Assembly: GCA_963932465.1 (NCBI GenBank)
Contig: OZ010795.1
Span: 476,150,806 to 476,214,805 of the forward strand
Origin: Maratus speciosus
Lineage: Eukaryota > Arthropoda > Arachnida > Araneae > Salticidae
Direction: 5' to 3'
DNA length: 64,000 bases
The notes under the pieces were generated by a model. It was not told the DNA's origin. It did not search any database and worked only from the letters and a program-made list of their open reading frames with translations. Positions 34,245 to 45,505 of this stretch are shown here, in pieces (the stretch's first letter is position 1; each line of letters opens with the position of its first letter). The translations under genes and the position numbers were made by a program.

Positions 34245-35825
34245 CACTATATGGCCATTATTGACCTAACACTTTCAATTTTAGACATTTTGTCAAATAT
34301 TTAAAGATATATTTGCCGGATTTTTCTGGAACTTTAGGATTATGAATAATATGTTCTACTTCATATTTATCAAAGGCGATTTGATCAGAAGGACAATTAG
34401 GGGGCTAACAAAAAAAGAAAGAAAAATAACAATGTTTGGGATCACCCTTTAAAATAAAATGCACGAAATAATCTTTCACTATACCAACGAATATATGGAT
34501 ATTGTACTATAAACGCATTCATTTGTGGAAGAATAGAACGTATATTATCTAACGTATATATAGTTATATCGATCGTTCAAAATTTTTTGCATATTTTTTG
34601 TTTATATCATGCAGGGCTTTTTAAGAAATTTAATGCCAATTTCAGAAAATTTGACAAAATGTAATAGAAATAATATAGTGCAATTGGAATGTAAATATAT
34701 TACATATTTTATGAAATATGAGCAGTTGTATGAAATATTTTACAGTGCATAATACATTTATATTATATCTGCGCATGCACGCACGATAAAAAATATATTT
34801 TTTTTTCCATGATTTCATAGTCAACTCTATGAAGCAACTCATAAAAAAACCCAGTCAAATATCGTGAAAATACAAAAAGATATCGGCAATATAGTGAGCG
34901 AATTTTTAATTGCTCTCTAAAAGCTGCTAAATGATAACGGATTTTCCACAATTTGCCATTTTTTAATACCCGACTTTCAGCAAAGGTGTTTGTACTTAAT
35001 GAATGTCAACGAGTAGATTTAGAAGAAAAGCTTAGATTTTGATATTTCTTTTTTTCTTGGAATAGGGTCGTTCTGGTACTTTTCCAAGAAGAACTAAATC
35101 ATCAATAAAAAATGAAAATTAAAAAAAGTCAAAATTAAAAACGACAATTTATGGAAAACCCCTTATCATTTAGTTGTTTTTAGAGAACAACTAAAAATCA
35201 GCTCAGTCTGTTGACGATATCTTTCTGAATTGTCAAGATATTTGATTGGATTTTTTTTAAGTTGCTCCATAGATCTGACTATCGAATCGTGAAAAAAATT
35301 ACCATGCGCGCATGCGTATATAAAAAATATTACATTGAACTGCTCATATTTCTTCAAATATTTTATATATTTACATTCCAATTACACCATGTTATTTCTA
35401 CCACATTTTGTTAAATTTTTTGAAACTTGCGTTAAATTTGGTAAAAAGCCCCCTACATGATATAGACAAAAAACATGCAACGATTTTTTGAACTTCTTTA
35501 AAAAATCGATATATCTCCATGAATATGCGTTCTATTCCTTCACAAATGAATGCGTATATAGTACAATATCCATATAATCGTAATCTATTGCGATAGATAA
35601 TTTCGTGCATTTTATTTTACAGGGGTGATCCCAAACATTATTATTTTTCTTTTATTTTTTGTTGGCACCTTAATTGCCTTGCTGATCAAATCGTCGTTGA
35701 TAAGTATGAAGTTGAACATATCCTTCATAATTCTGAAGTTCCAGAAGAATCCGGGAAATATATTTTTAAATATTAGACAAAATGTCTAAAATTGAAAGTG
35801 TTCGGTGATTAATGGCCATATAGTG
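34245..35825. mobile_element. 1.58 kb hairpin element, nearly all inverted repeat
   Basis: The ends CACTATATGGCCATTA and TAATGGCCATATAGTG are perfect inverted copies with TA on each side (34243-34244, 35826-35827). The arms pair along about 700 bp each (34245-34965, 35140-35825) at perhaps 80-85 percent identity, leaving a loop of about 170 bp. There is no coding sequence. TA duplication suggests Tc1/mariner mobilisation, inferred only. Confidence 0.8.
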
Positions 35826-37067
35826 TATAAGGGTGAATAAAATAAATAATACCTCTAATTAAACGATATTGCAAAAAATTAGTTTTTCCCCAGAAACATA
35901 GTTTTATTAATTTGATACCAACTTTTCGTTTACTTAACAACGTTAATTAATGTATAGTTAATCCATAATCAAAATATTAATTCATTTGCGACTGATTCTT
36001 CGCATGCTGATTCCTATAAAGGAGTTAAAACTAATATTTTAAGACTGTCACTACAAAATAATAATAATAATAAAATAAATAAAATTGAAGTGTGTTTGCT
36101 TATGCGTAAGTCTTTTAAAGGCCAAATTAAATCGGTTGCATTAAAAGTGATATTTAAAAAACTGAAATATATTTATTTAATTTAAATTAAGAATTTTAAA
36201 AAAATGTCTCAGTTACGTTAAAAGTACTTCACAACTTTTGTGGATTTATCAGAAAAAAACCTTTAATGGATACAAATGTAAAGAAATCCATTAAAAAGGT
36301 TACGTAAAAAGTTACGTTATTAAAAGTCCATTAAAAATACGAAATATCATTCCATTACATTTACTAAAAGCTTTCAGAGATATAATATATATACTCATAT
36401 ATACTGAAAATCATTCAATCAATTTTCAACTGATATAAAATATTTCAATATAGAACATCGACATCAAATTATTTCACCCAAAATTGTGCTTTATACTCTA
36501 ATTGATAAAACCAATAATAAAAAAGGCGAATAAAAAAAATGGTACCTGTAATCCATCAACATTCCATAACTTAGTTTTTAAAAGAAACGCAGTATTATTA
36601 AAATGATTCCGACTTTTAGTTTATTTAACAACATTTAGTATTGTAAAAAATTGTCTCAAATAAGTTAAATGTACTGCACAACTTTTGTAGATTTATCAAA
36701 AAAAACTACCCTTTAAGAATTACAAATGTAAAGAAATCCATTACAAAAAGTTACGTAATTAAAATCTATTATAAAAATACGAAATTCCATTAATTGTATT
36801 TGCTAAAAGCTTTAGAAGATATACATATACAATGTAAACCATTTAGTCAATTCACAATTTATACAGAATATTTTGATAAATAACATCGATATCAATGTAT
36901 CTCAATGTAAAAATCTACGTAAACTTTTAAGGGGTCTCATACCTTTTAAAATCTCAGTCGCTACTGCAAAAGGATGCAATTTTAAGTTCTCATAACTTTC
37001 TAAATTTTTATTTAAATTACAAAAATATCTTTAATATGTTTAAGTCATATTTAAGGCTTTATATAAC

Positions 37068-37069
<2 letters not shown>

Positions 37070-37115
<46 letters not shown>
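37070..37115 (+). repeat. 46-nt A tract
   Basis: A long uninterrupted A run 170 bp before the palindromic array. Confidence 0.9.
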
Positions 37116-37117
<2 letters not shown>

Positions 37118-37282
37118 TTTATTGTAATATAATAAAAAATACAGTTCAGTTAAAATTGCAAAGTGTTTTCACATGGTATTTCTCAAACCGTACGATAACT
37201 TAATTTACAATAGCTATATAAACTTTAAAATTATGTTAAATTGAGCTCTAACCTATATTTTATACGATGAATTAATATTATT

Positions 37283-39050
37283 AGTCCGAGTGCTACACGA
37301 CCAAAATAAGGTGAAAACAGCAAATCGTGATAAGAATATACTCATTGGTGAGTATCTACTTTATGTTAATACAATGCATTTCAGAGGGGAGGGGGGGGCA
37401 TCGCGAAAAGTCGTGGGTATTCAAGATGGCGGCTGTTATTCAAAATGGCGTTATTTTCTGAATTTTCTTACTATACATCATATAAATGTGTGTTTCAGGT
37501 CGATTTCGATGGTTTTAACGTCAAAAATTTCCTTTTAACACTTTCTGTCATAGTTGAATGGGTTTATGATATCAGTTTGTCTGTTTGTTTGTCTGTCTGT
37601 CTGCTTGCCGTTCCATGCTTAAACTCGTTTAAATATCGCTACTCGCTTAAATTCACTCAGATTGTCATGTAATTTATATGTTATTGAAGTTTACAATAAT
37701 ATGTTCGGAAAAAAAAAATTGAAGTGTATAGCTTTTACAGCCCGTTTACAGGACCCTCAAAAGAATTCCATTACATTATTGTCTATTAGTCCGGGTGCTA
37801 CGGTTGAGAAAACAGCAAATCGTGATAAGAATGTACCGATTGGTGAGTATCTACTTTATATTAATACAATGCATTTCAGAGAGGCAGGCATCGCGTTAAG
37901 CCGTGGGAATTCAAGATGGCGCCTGTTATTCAAAATGGCGTCATTTTCTGAATTCTCTTACTATCCATCATACGAATGTGTGTTTCAGGTCGATTTCAAT
38001 GGTTTTAACGTCAAAATCTTCTTTTTAACACTTTCTGTCATAGTCGAAAGGGTTCATGATATCAGTTCGTCTGTTTGTTTGTCTGTCTGTCTGCTTGCCG
38101 TTCCATGCTTAAACTCGCTTAAATTCACTCAGATTGTCATGTAATTCATATATGTTATTGAAGTTTACAATAACATGTTCCGAATAAAAATTGAAGTGTA
38201 TAGCTTTTACAGTCCGTTTACAGGACCCTCCAAAGAATTCCATTACGTTATTGTGTATTAGTCCGGGTGCTATGGTTGAGAAAACAGCAAATCGTGATAA
38301 AAATATACCGATTGGTGAGTATCTACTTTATATTAATACAATGCATTTCAGAGGGGGAGGCATTGCGTAAAGCCATGGGAATTCAAGATGGTGGCTGTTA
38401 TTCAAAATTGCGTCATTTTCTGGAATTCTTGCAATTTTCATACTATTCATCGTATTAAAGTTGTAAAATTCTATGCTTTTAAGATTAAAAATGTCATTTG
38501 TAACACTTTCCAACATTGTTGAAAAGTATTTATGAATCCTGTTTATCTGGCCCTCTGTCTGGCCGCATAATAACGTATATTCGCTTAAATATACACGGAT
38601 ATCCATGAATTTAAATATTTTCTTTATATATGTGTTATTTATATATGTAATTTAATTATGTGGTATACAGCAAAAAGTTCTATATTGAAAATGTAGCGTG
38701 TAGCATTTATAGTTCGTTTACAGGTACACTCAAAAGAATTCCATTACATTATGATCTATGGGAGAAAATCATTTTCAACGTGTTTTAATAATATTAAACT
38801 CTTTGATACATATTGAAATTGATATACATTAATGAGGTGCAATACAATATACTTGCTGTAAAATATGATGTGCATAGCATTTACGTTCATTTACAGGAGC
38901 TCAAAAAAGAAAAGGGCTATAGTACTGTTTATAACCTATGTGCTTTTTACTTTCTTCTATCTTTACAAGATTAAAGTAATGGAAATTGTTTCTGAAAATT
39001 TTTGACTTCCAGTTTTCGATAGATTTACATGTTTTAGGGGTCAGGAATCA

Positions 39051-39082
<32 letters not shown>

Positions 39083-40033
39083 ATGTTTATAGAAAATGTC
39101 TGCGTTTCCGTGTGTCACCATTCTACCATCGCAAAGTGTATGAAGTTATGCATATAATTGAAGCAAAATTTTTGAGTATAGTTTTGGCTGTGGCAAGCAG
39201 GTCCTCTTTCAATTTAGAAATATTTTGCAGGAAAGTGGCGCTGTAGTAGCGATTTTTGTTTCTTTTTCAATATTGTATTATCCTAATGTATATAAAGTTA
39301 TTCAATAAAATTTTTGGCATTATAAACATCCAAATGGACCTGAAACACACATTTATATGATGTATAGTAAGAAAATTCAGAAAATGACGCCATTTTGAAT
39401 AACAGCCGCCATCTTGAATTCCCACGGCTTTACGCGATGCCCCCCCCCCCCTCTGAAATGCATTGTATTAATATAAAGTAGATACTCACCAATCGGTATG
39501 TTCTTATCACGATTTGCTGTTTTCTCAACCGTAGCACCCGGACGAATAGACAACAACGTAATGGAATTCTTTTGATGGTCCTGTAAACGGACTGTAAAAG
39601 CTATACACTTCAAATTTTTTCCGAACATGTTATTGTTAACTTCAATAACATATATAAATTACATGACAATCTGAGTGAATTTAAGCGAGTAGCAATATTT
39701 ATGCGAGTTTGAGCTTGGAACGGCAAGCAGACAGACAGACAAACAAACAGACAAATTGAATTCATACACTCATTCAACTATGACAGAAAGTGTTAAATAG
39801 ATATTTTTGACGTTAAAACCATCCAAATCGACCTGAAACACACATTTATATGATATATAGTAAGAAAATTTAAAAAATGACTCCATTTTGAATAACAACA
39901 GCCATCTTGAATACCCATGACTTTTCGCGAAGCCTGCCCCTCTGAAATGCATTGTAGTAACATAAAGTAGATACTCACCAAGCGGTATATTCTTATCACG
40001 ATTTGCAGTTTTCTCATCCGTAGCACCCGGACT
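37283..40033. repeat. Palindromic array of about 490-bp units
   Basis: Plus-strand units start with AGTCCGGGTGCTACGG-like motifs at 37283, 37787 and 38261. Two minus-strand units lie on the right (starting at 40033 and about 39545, the second truncated near 39310). Each unit has 'gcaaatcgtgataagaata', 'ggtgagtatctactttat', an 'ttcaagatggcggctg' region, 'aacactttctgtcatag', a GTCT/GTTT-rich tract and 'tttacaggaccctc'. The outer ends are inverted (AGTCCGAGTGCTAC and GTAGCACCCGGACT). Open frames of 75-160 residues run through the units, but they repeat with the array and shift, so I do not call genes. Confidence 0.8.
38947..39310 (+). mobile_element. 5' fragment of a Helentron-like element
   Basis: This starts TTACTTTCTTCTATCTTTAC and continues through 'gacttccagttttcgatag', 'atgttttaggggtcag' and an A-run. 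A single internal unit ('gtgtatgaagttatgcatat', 'ggcaagcaggtcctc', 'gtggcgctgtagtagcgatt') matches the 41.7-45.1 kb element. The 3' end is absent. It lies at the centre of the palindromic array. Confidence 0.75.
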
Positions 40034-40706
40034 ATATTGAGATAAGTAAGTATTTTCATTATTTTTTAACCATTAGTTAATTATTTTTTCAATTATATTT
40101 AATTTTTCAAATTCAATTGAATTTTTAAAATAGTTTGTGTCAGAAAATTTATTTACTATTAATTCAATTTATAAAGTAGAGTTTAAAGGTAATTTTAACA
40201 TACGTTTTATGTTGATATATATATATCTATTCGAAGTAAAGTTATCGTGCGGATAGTGACGTACCATGTGAAAAAAAATTTGAAATATTAATTGAATTGT
40301 ATTTTTTATTATAAAATATTATGTTTATTTTTATATTTTACTAGGGGGCTCTGCCCCCTGCAAGCTACGCTCGCCAACCCCCGTTCAGACACCGTAGAAT
40401 CTAAAAGCACGCTAATCTGATCGGGTTTTAAAAATATTAGAGAAGACTGAATTATAATGAAAAAAACCTGTAGCGATCTTCATGCAAACGGGTTCCCATT
40501 GAATTCCCTTTGATTGCAAACAATTAAGGCAGAATCAGTTGCTGTTAAGAAATCCAATGGTTGTTTTCGTGTTTGATTAAAAAATATCAATTAAACATTT
40601 GAAAAGAAGCTAAAATAAAATGAATCAACAGAGTCTTTGCCTCCCGGTATTTCTTAATAGCGTTATAAAACGATTGACATAATACAATGTACTACAATTT
40701 ACTGCT
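40034..40706. other. Noncoding with a GC-rich hairpin at about 40344-40362
   Basis: AGGGGGCTCTGCCCCCT is a short perfect hairpin followed by 'cgctcgccaacccccgttca', a string echoed at 2108-2122. Otherwise AT-rich without a gene. Confidence 0.45.
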
Positions 40707-40710
40707 TTAA

Positions 40711-40921
40711 CCCCTTCAAGGACGGTGGTTCATTTTTGGACCACTTAATTTTAATTCTTAAATGCCACATTGGCACCAGAAATATTGGAATGAAAATTTT
40801 CTTTCTATTAAGTAAGAGAACAAAAGAATTTTCGTACTTCCAAGTAAATTTGTTTGTAAATTCTGGTGCCATTCACTAATTTCAACATTTTACGAATAGA
40901 AGTACCTTGCCCCTGAAAGTG
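40711..40921 (-). mobile_element. piggyBac-like MITE, copy B
   Basis: A 211-bp element between TTAA at 40707-40710 and TTAA at 40922-40925. The ends CCCCTTCAAGGACGG and 'ccttgcccctgaaagtg' are imperfect inverted copies. Copy A is at 1458-1661 in the other orientation ('caaagtacttct' versus 'agaagtaccttg'). Confidence 0.7.
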
Positions 40922-41825
40922 TTAAACACATATTAATATATGTGTTATTTTAAAGTTTCCTTTCTCTTATAATATTCACGTGTAAATATAATTTTCAAGA
41001 GGTAATTTTCAGTATTTTCCTGCTTTTAACACGTACTCATTTAATAGTAATTTTAAAGTTTTTTTTTTTTAATAGTCACTTGTAAATAATATTTTAATCG
41101 TAAGGAAATATTATTCTTTGCTCTGTTTTTAGAATTGAACAATCTCTATAATAAAAGCCTAAGTCATGTGACTATTATCAACAGTTCCGGACATATCCCT
41201 TCGTTTTTTATATTCCAGGCGGCCATTTTGGTACTTTAATGTTAGCCAGCCGTAGGTGATACGTCGCCAAATATTATTCTATCGCCACCATTTCACCTAT
41301 ATTACAATAGTTCAAGTCATGTAACTGCGCTGCCATAAACAATTACGGCCCTTCACTTTTCTTATGAAAGGTTTCCGTTTTGATCAAAGAATCAAAATTA
41401 TTTTTTCGGATAAAACTACATAAAAGTTTCTATGATCGCAAAGAATTCTTGGTACTTTTGCGTTAGCCGGGTGCAAATCTCTCCAACAGCTTTTTTTTTT
41501 AACTTGTCAGTTAGCATTTTTTTATTTTTCGAGAGGTAAATTAAAACAGTACTATATTGTTATGCCGTCGACCAAAAATCTATCGCCAAACTATAAGATT
41601 AAATGCCTATGGTTGATCGTAATTGTCAGATTCACTTGACTTTAAGGAAGTTGCACGTATTTACGCCATCAAATGATTTTTATTTCGACGTTTTATTTAT
41701 ATTTTTACTTTCTTCTATCTTCAATAGAAGAAAGTATTGTAATCGAAATTTTTTTCGACTTCCGGTTTTCGACGGATTTACACGTTTTAGGGGTCAGAGA
41801 TCCCAAAAAACATGTTTATAGAAAA

Positions 41826-41924
41826 TGTCTGTCTGTCTGTGTGTCCGTCTGTCCGTCTGTCCGTCTGTCCGTCCGTCCGTCTGTCCGTCCGTCCGTCTGT
41901 CCGTCTGTCCGTCTGTCTGTCGCC
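41826..41924 (+). repeat. TGTC/CGTC microsatellite of the first head
   Basis: About 100 bp of interleaved TGTC and CGTC tetramers. The second head has an almost identical tract at 43007-43104, indicating recent duplication. Confidence 0.95.
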
Positions 41925-41925
41925 A

Positions 41926-44750
41926 TTGTACCATCAAAAAGTGTATGAAGTTATGCATAGAATTGAACCAAATTTTTAGTTTAAGTTTTTGGCTATGGCA
42001 AGCAGATCCTCCCTGAATTTGGAAAAAAGTCGCCGGTAGGGGGCGCTATAATATCAATTTTTGTGCGATTTTGAATATTGTACCATCCAAAAGTGTATGA
42101 AGTTATGCATCGAATTGAACCAAATTTTTATATTAAGTTTTCGGATATGGCAAGTAGGTCCTCCCTGCATTTGGGAAAAATTCGCCGGTAGGGGGCGCTG
42201 TAACAGCGATTTTTGTGCGATTTTGAATATTGTACCATCCAAAAGTGCATGAAGTTATGCATAGAATTGAACCAAATTTTTATATTAAGTTTTCGGATAT
42301 GGAATGTAGGTCCTCCCTGAATTTGGAAAAAATTCGCCGGTAGGGGGCGCTGTAACAGCGATTTTTGTGCGATTTTGAATATTGTACCATCCAAAAGTGT
42401 ATGAAGTTATGCATCGAATTGAACCAAATTTTTATTTTAAGTTTTCGGATATGGCAAGTAGGTCCTTCTTGCATTTGGAAAAAATTCGCCGGTAGGGGGC
42501 GCTGTAACCGCAATTTTTGTGCGATTTTGAATATTGTACCACCCAAAATTGCATGAAGTTATGCATAGAATTGAATCAAATTTTTATTTTAAGTTCTTGG
42601 CTATGGCAAGCAGGTCTTTCCTTAATTTGGAAAAAAATCGCCGGTAGTGGGCGCTGTAATAGCGTTTTTTGTGTTATTTTGAATATTGTACCATCGAAAA
42701 GTGTATGAAGTTGTGCATAGAATTGAGCCAATTCTTTTGTGTTTGTTCTTGGTCATGGCACGAAGGTCCTCCCTGAATTTGGAAAAATTCCGCCTGAAGG
42801 CGGCGCTATAATTGCGATGTCTGTACCATTTTCATTATTGTACAATCGAAAAGTGTATGAAGTTATGCATACAATTGAAGCTAATTTTTACTTTCTTCTA
42901 TCTTCAATAGAAGAAAGTATTGTAATCGAAATTTTTTTCGACTTCCGGTTTTCGACGGATTTGCATGTTTTAGGGGTCAGAGATGCCAAAAAACATGTTT
43001 ATAGAAAATGTCTGTCTGTCTGTGTGTCCGTCTGTCCGTCTGTCCGTCCGTCCGTCTGTCCGTCCGTCCGTCTGTCCGTCTGTCCGTCTGTCCGTCTGTC
43101 TGTCGCCATTGTACCATCAAAAAGTGTATGAAGTTATGTATAGAATTAAACCAAAATTTTATTATAAGTTTTTGGCTATGGCAAGCAGGTCCTCCCGGAA
43201 TTTGGAAAAAAATCGCCGGTAGGGGGCACTGATATAACAATTTTTGTGCGATTTTGAATATTGTACCATCCAAAAGTGTATGGAGTTATGCATAGAATTG
43301 AACCAAATTTTTAGTTTAAGTTTTTGGCTATGGCAAGCAGGTCCTCCCTGAATTTGGAAAAAATTCGCCGGTAGGGGGCGCTGTTATAGCGATTTTTGTG
43401 CGATTTTGAATATTGTACCGTCCAAAAGTGTATGAAGTTATGTATAGAATTAAACCAAAATTTTATTATAAGTTTTTGGCTATGGCAAGCAGGTCCTCCC
43501 GGAATTTGGAAAAAATTCGCCGGTAGGGGGCGCTGATATAACAATTTTTGTGCGATTTTGAATATTGTACCATCCAAACGTGTATGGAGTTATGCATAGA
43601 ATTGAACCAAATTTTTAGTTTAAGTTTTTGGATATGACAAGCAGGTCCTCCCTGAATTTGGAAAAAATTCGCCGGTAGGGGGCGCTGTTATAGCGATTTT
43701 TGTGCGATTTTGAATATTGTACCGTCCAAAAGTGTATGAAGTTATGCATAGAATTAAACCAAAATTTTATTTTAAGTTTTTGGCTATGGCAAGCAGGTCC
43801 TCTCTGAATTTGGAAAAAATTCGCCGGTAGGGGGCTCTGTAATAGCGATTTTTGTGCGATTTTGAATATTGTACCGTCCAAAAGTGTATGAAGTTATGCA
43901 TAGAATTAAACCAAATTTTTATTTTAAGTTTTTGGCTACGGCAAGCAGGTCCTCCCTGAATTTGGAAAAAATTCGCCGGTAGGGGGCGCTGAATAGCGAT
44001 TTTGAATATTGTACCGTCCAAAAGTGTATGAAGTTATGCATAGAATTAAACCAAATTTTTATTTTAAGTTTTTGGATATGGCAAGCAGGTCCTCCATGAA
44101 TTTGCAAAAAATTCGCCGTTAGGGGGCGCTGTAATAGCAATTTTTGTGCGATTTTGAATATTGCACCATCGAAAAGTGTATGAAGTTATGCATAGAATTG
44201 AACCAAAAAAATTTTTAAGTTCTTGGCTATGGCAAGGAGGTCCTCCCTTAATTTGTAAAAAAATCGCTCGTAGAGGGCGCTGTAATAGCTAATTTTGTAC
44301 AATTTTTGTGCCATTTTGAATATTGTACCGCCGAAAAGTGTATGAAGTTATGCATAGAATTGAACCAAATTTTATGTGTTTATTTTTGGTCATGTCACGA
44401 AGGTCCTTTCTGAATTTGGAAAAATTCTGCCGGAAGGGGGCACTATAATTGCGATGTCTGTATCATTTTCATTATTGTACCATCGAAAAGTGTATGAAGT
44501 TATCCATATAATTGAACCAAATTTTTTGTGCATGTTTCTGTCAATGGCAAACAAGTCCTCCCTGAACTTGAAAAAATTCCGAAAGAAGGGGGCGCTATAA
44601 TTCCGATCTCTGTGCCATTTTCATTATTGTACCATCGATCAGCGTATAAAATTATGCATACAATTGAACCAAAATGTTTGTGCTTGTTTTTGGCTTTGGC
44701 CAACAGGTTCTCCTTGAATTTGGAAATATTGCGCGGTAAAGGGTCTCCGC
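41926..44750 (+). repeat. 152-bp tandem units in two blocks
   Basis: 'gtgtatgaagttatgcat' or close variants recur at about 41941, 42093, 42245, 42399, 42551, 42703, 42855, then 43123, 43277, 43427, 43579, 43733, 43885, 44023, 44177, 44339, 44487 and 44641. Most units carry 'gccggtagggggcgctgt' followed by 'agcgatttttgtgcgatttt'. The units nearest the 3' end are the most diverged. Open frames of about 60-90 residues on both strands repeat with the unit and are not genes. Confidence 0.92.
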
Positions 44751-45224
44751 GCTAGCGATTTTTGTATACTTTTCTTGATTTTTCGTAGTTCTATTGTGCA
44801 TCGGCGGCTCATGCAGCGGCGGGAACTCGCTTCCTGCTATGCCGGCTATTCGCAAACAGCTGATAACGACAGAATAAGGAAAAATTAATAATTTTAACAA
44901 ATATCATGATATAGATTAACTCGTTTTTAGTCCGTTTAATTGACTTGAGCAGAAATTTAAGATGAAAATCAAAGTTGGACTAGTATTGAACTAATAATAT
45001 TGAAGTATTAACATGTGTAACTAGGTTTTGAAATATTAAGAAGTATAAGATAGAAGAAAGTTTTGGGATTGGCACATCCATCTAGTTATTAATGTTATAC
45101 TAATTTATTTGTTCTCTCGTTATTTAAAATAAGAATTATGTCAATTAGTATAATTTGGCGAGTGTTTTGGCAATTAATATAATTTGGCGAAATTGGTTGA
45201 CGGGATAACTAAGTAGTACCATTA

Positions 45225-45505
45225 ATATAAAGCATTACTTTGAAGTTGAAATTAAATGTCATGATTTGTTGCATTATTTAATATTTGTTTGGCAAAAACC
45301 TCGTTTCGTATACCAGTTACATATGTATTATTAAGTTATTTTCTATTATTTTTAAAATGAAATAACAATAAATAAAATAAGTTTAATTAATAACTATAGA
45401 ACAAAACAATTTAAATAAAAAGAAAATAAAGCTAAATAAGCATTTATTAATAAATAAGCAGCAATAGCCGGGTTACCATATCAGGCAAAATAACGCCATT
45501 TTGGC
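45225..45505. other. Noncoding AT-rich spacer
   Basis: No feature is seen apart from 'ccattttggcgccaa' at the border with the next element. Confidence 0.4.

Larger units (their letters stand above)
30880..36900 (+). repeat. Long-period (about 625-690 bp) AT-rich tandem repeat, interrupted by transposons
   Basis: Copies begin with 'aataaataatac' plus 'acgatatt' at about 31018 and 35845 and a decayed match at 36530. Each contains 'tttaattcc/gacttttcgttta', then 'caacttttgtggatttatc', 'aaagaaatccatta' and 'aaaagtccatt', closing with 'catc.atatcaaattatttc'. Removing the two insertions (31595-34211 and 34245-35825) leaves copies in direct tandem about 625-690 bp apart. The 31-bp piece at 34214-34242 between the insertions matches the repeat too. 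Further members lie at 48680-52260. Confidence 0.7.
41705..45085 (+). mobile_element. 3.4 kb Helentron-like element with two 5' ends and a 152-bp tandem array
   Basis: The 5' end TTACTTTCTTCTATCTTC forms a perfect 11-bp local stem (actttcttcta / tagaagaaagt). A sub-terminal inverted match (AAGATAGAAGAAAGT) lies at about 45047-45061, then a small stem (GGAT...ATCC) and terminal CTAG. Comparison with the empty site at 27091-27100 shows insertion between T and T with no duplication, as known for Helentrons; a 3-bp TTA duplication is the alternative reading. A second full 5' end starts at 42887, so the element is a tandem of two heads sharing one tail. No Rep/helicase is encoded. Confidence 0.75.
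41555..45224. mobile_element. MITE (as at 26934-27229) split by a Helentron-like insertion
   Basis: The left part (41555-41704) matches 26946-27094 and the right part (45086-45224) matches 27095-27229, with the same inverted ends ('gttatgccgtcgacc', 'ttgacgggataac'). The interruption at 41705-45085 is therefore an insertion into an older MITE. Confidence 0.8.

Noticed and set aside
41673..43273. Long frames with Ser-Val-Cys-Pro repeats on both strands
   Set aside because: They are translations of the TGTC/CGTC microsatellite and move with the repeat unit.
42054..44140. Repeated 88-residue minus-strand frames
   Set aside because: Each spans two 152-bp units and recurs with the array. Start sites are not conserved and there is no domain.
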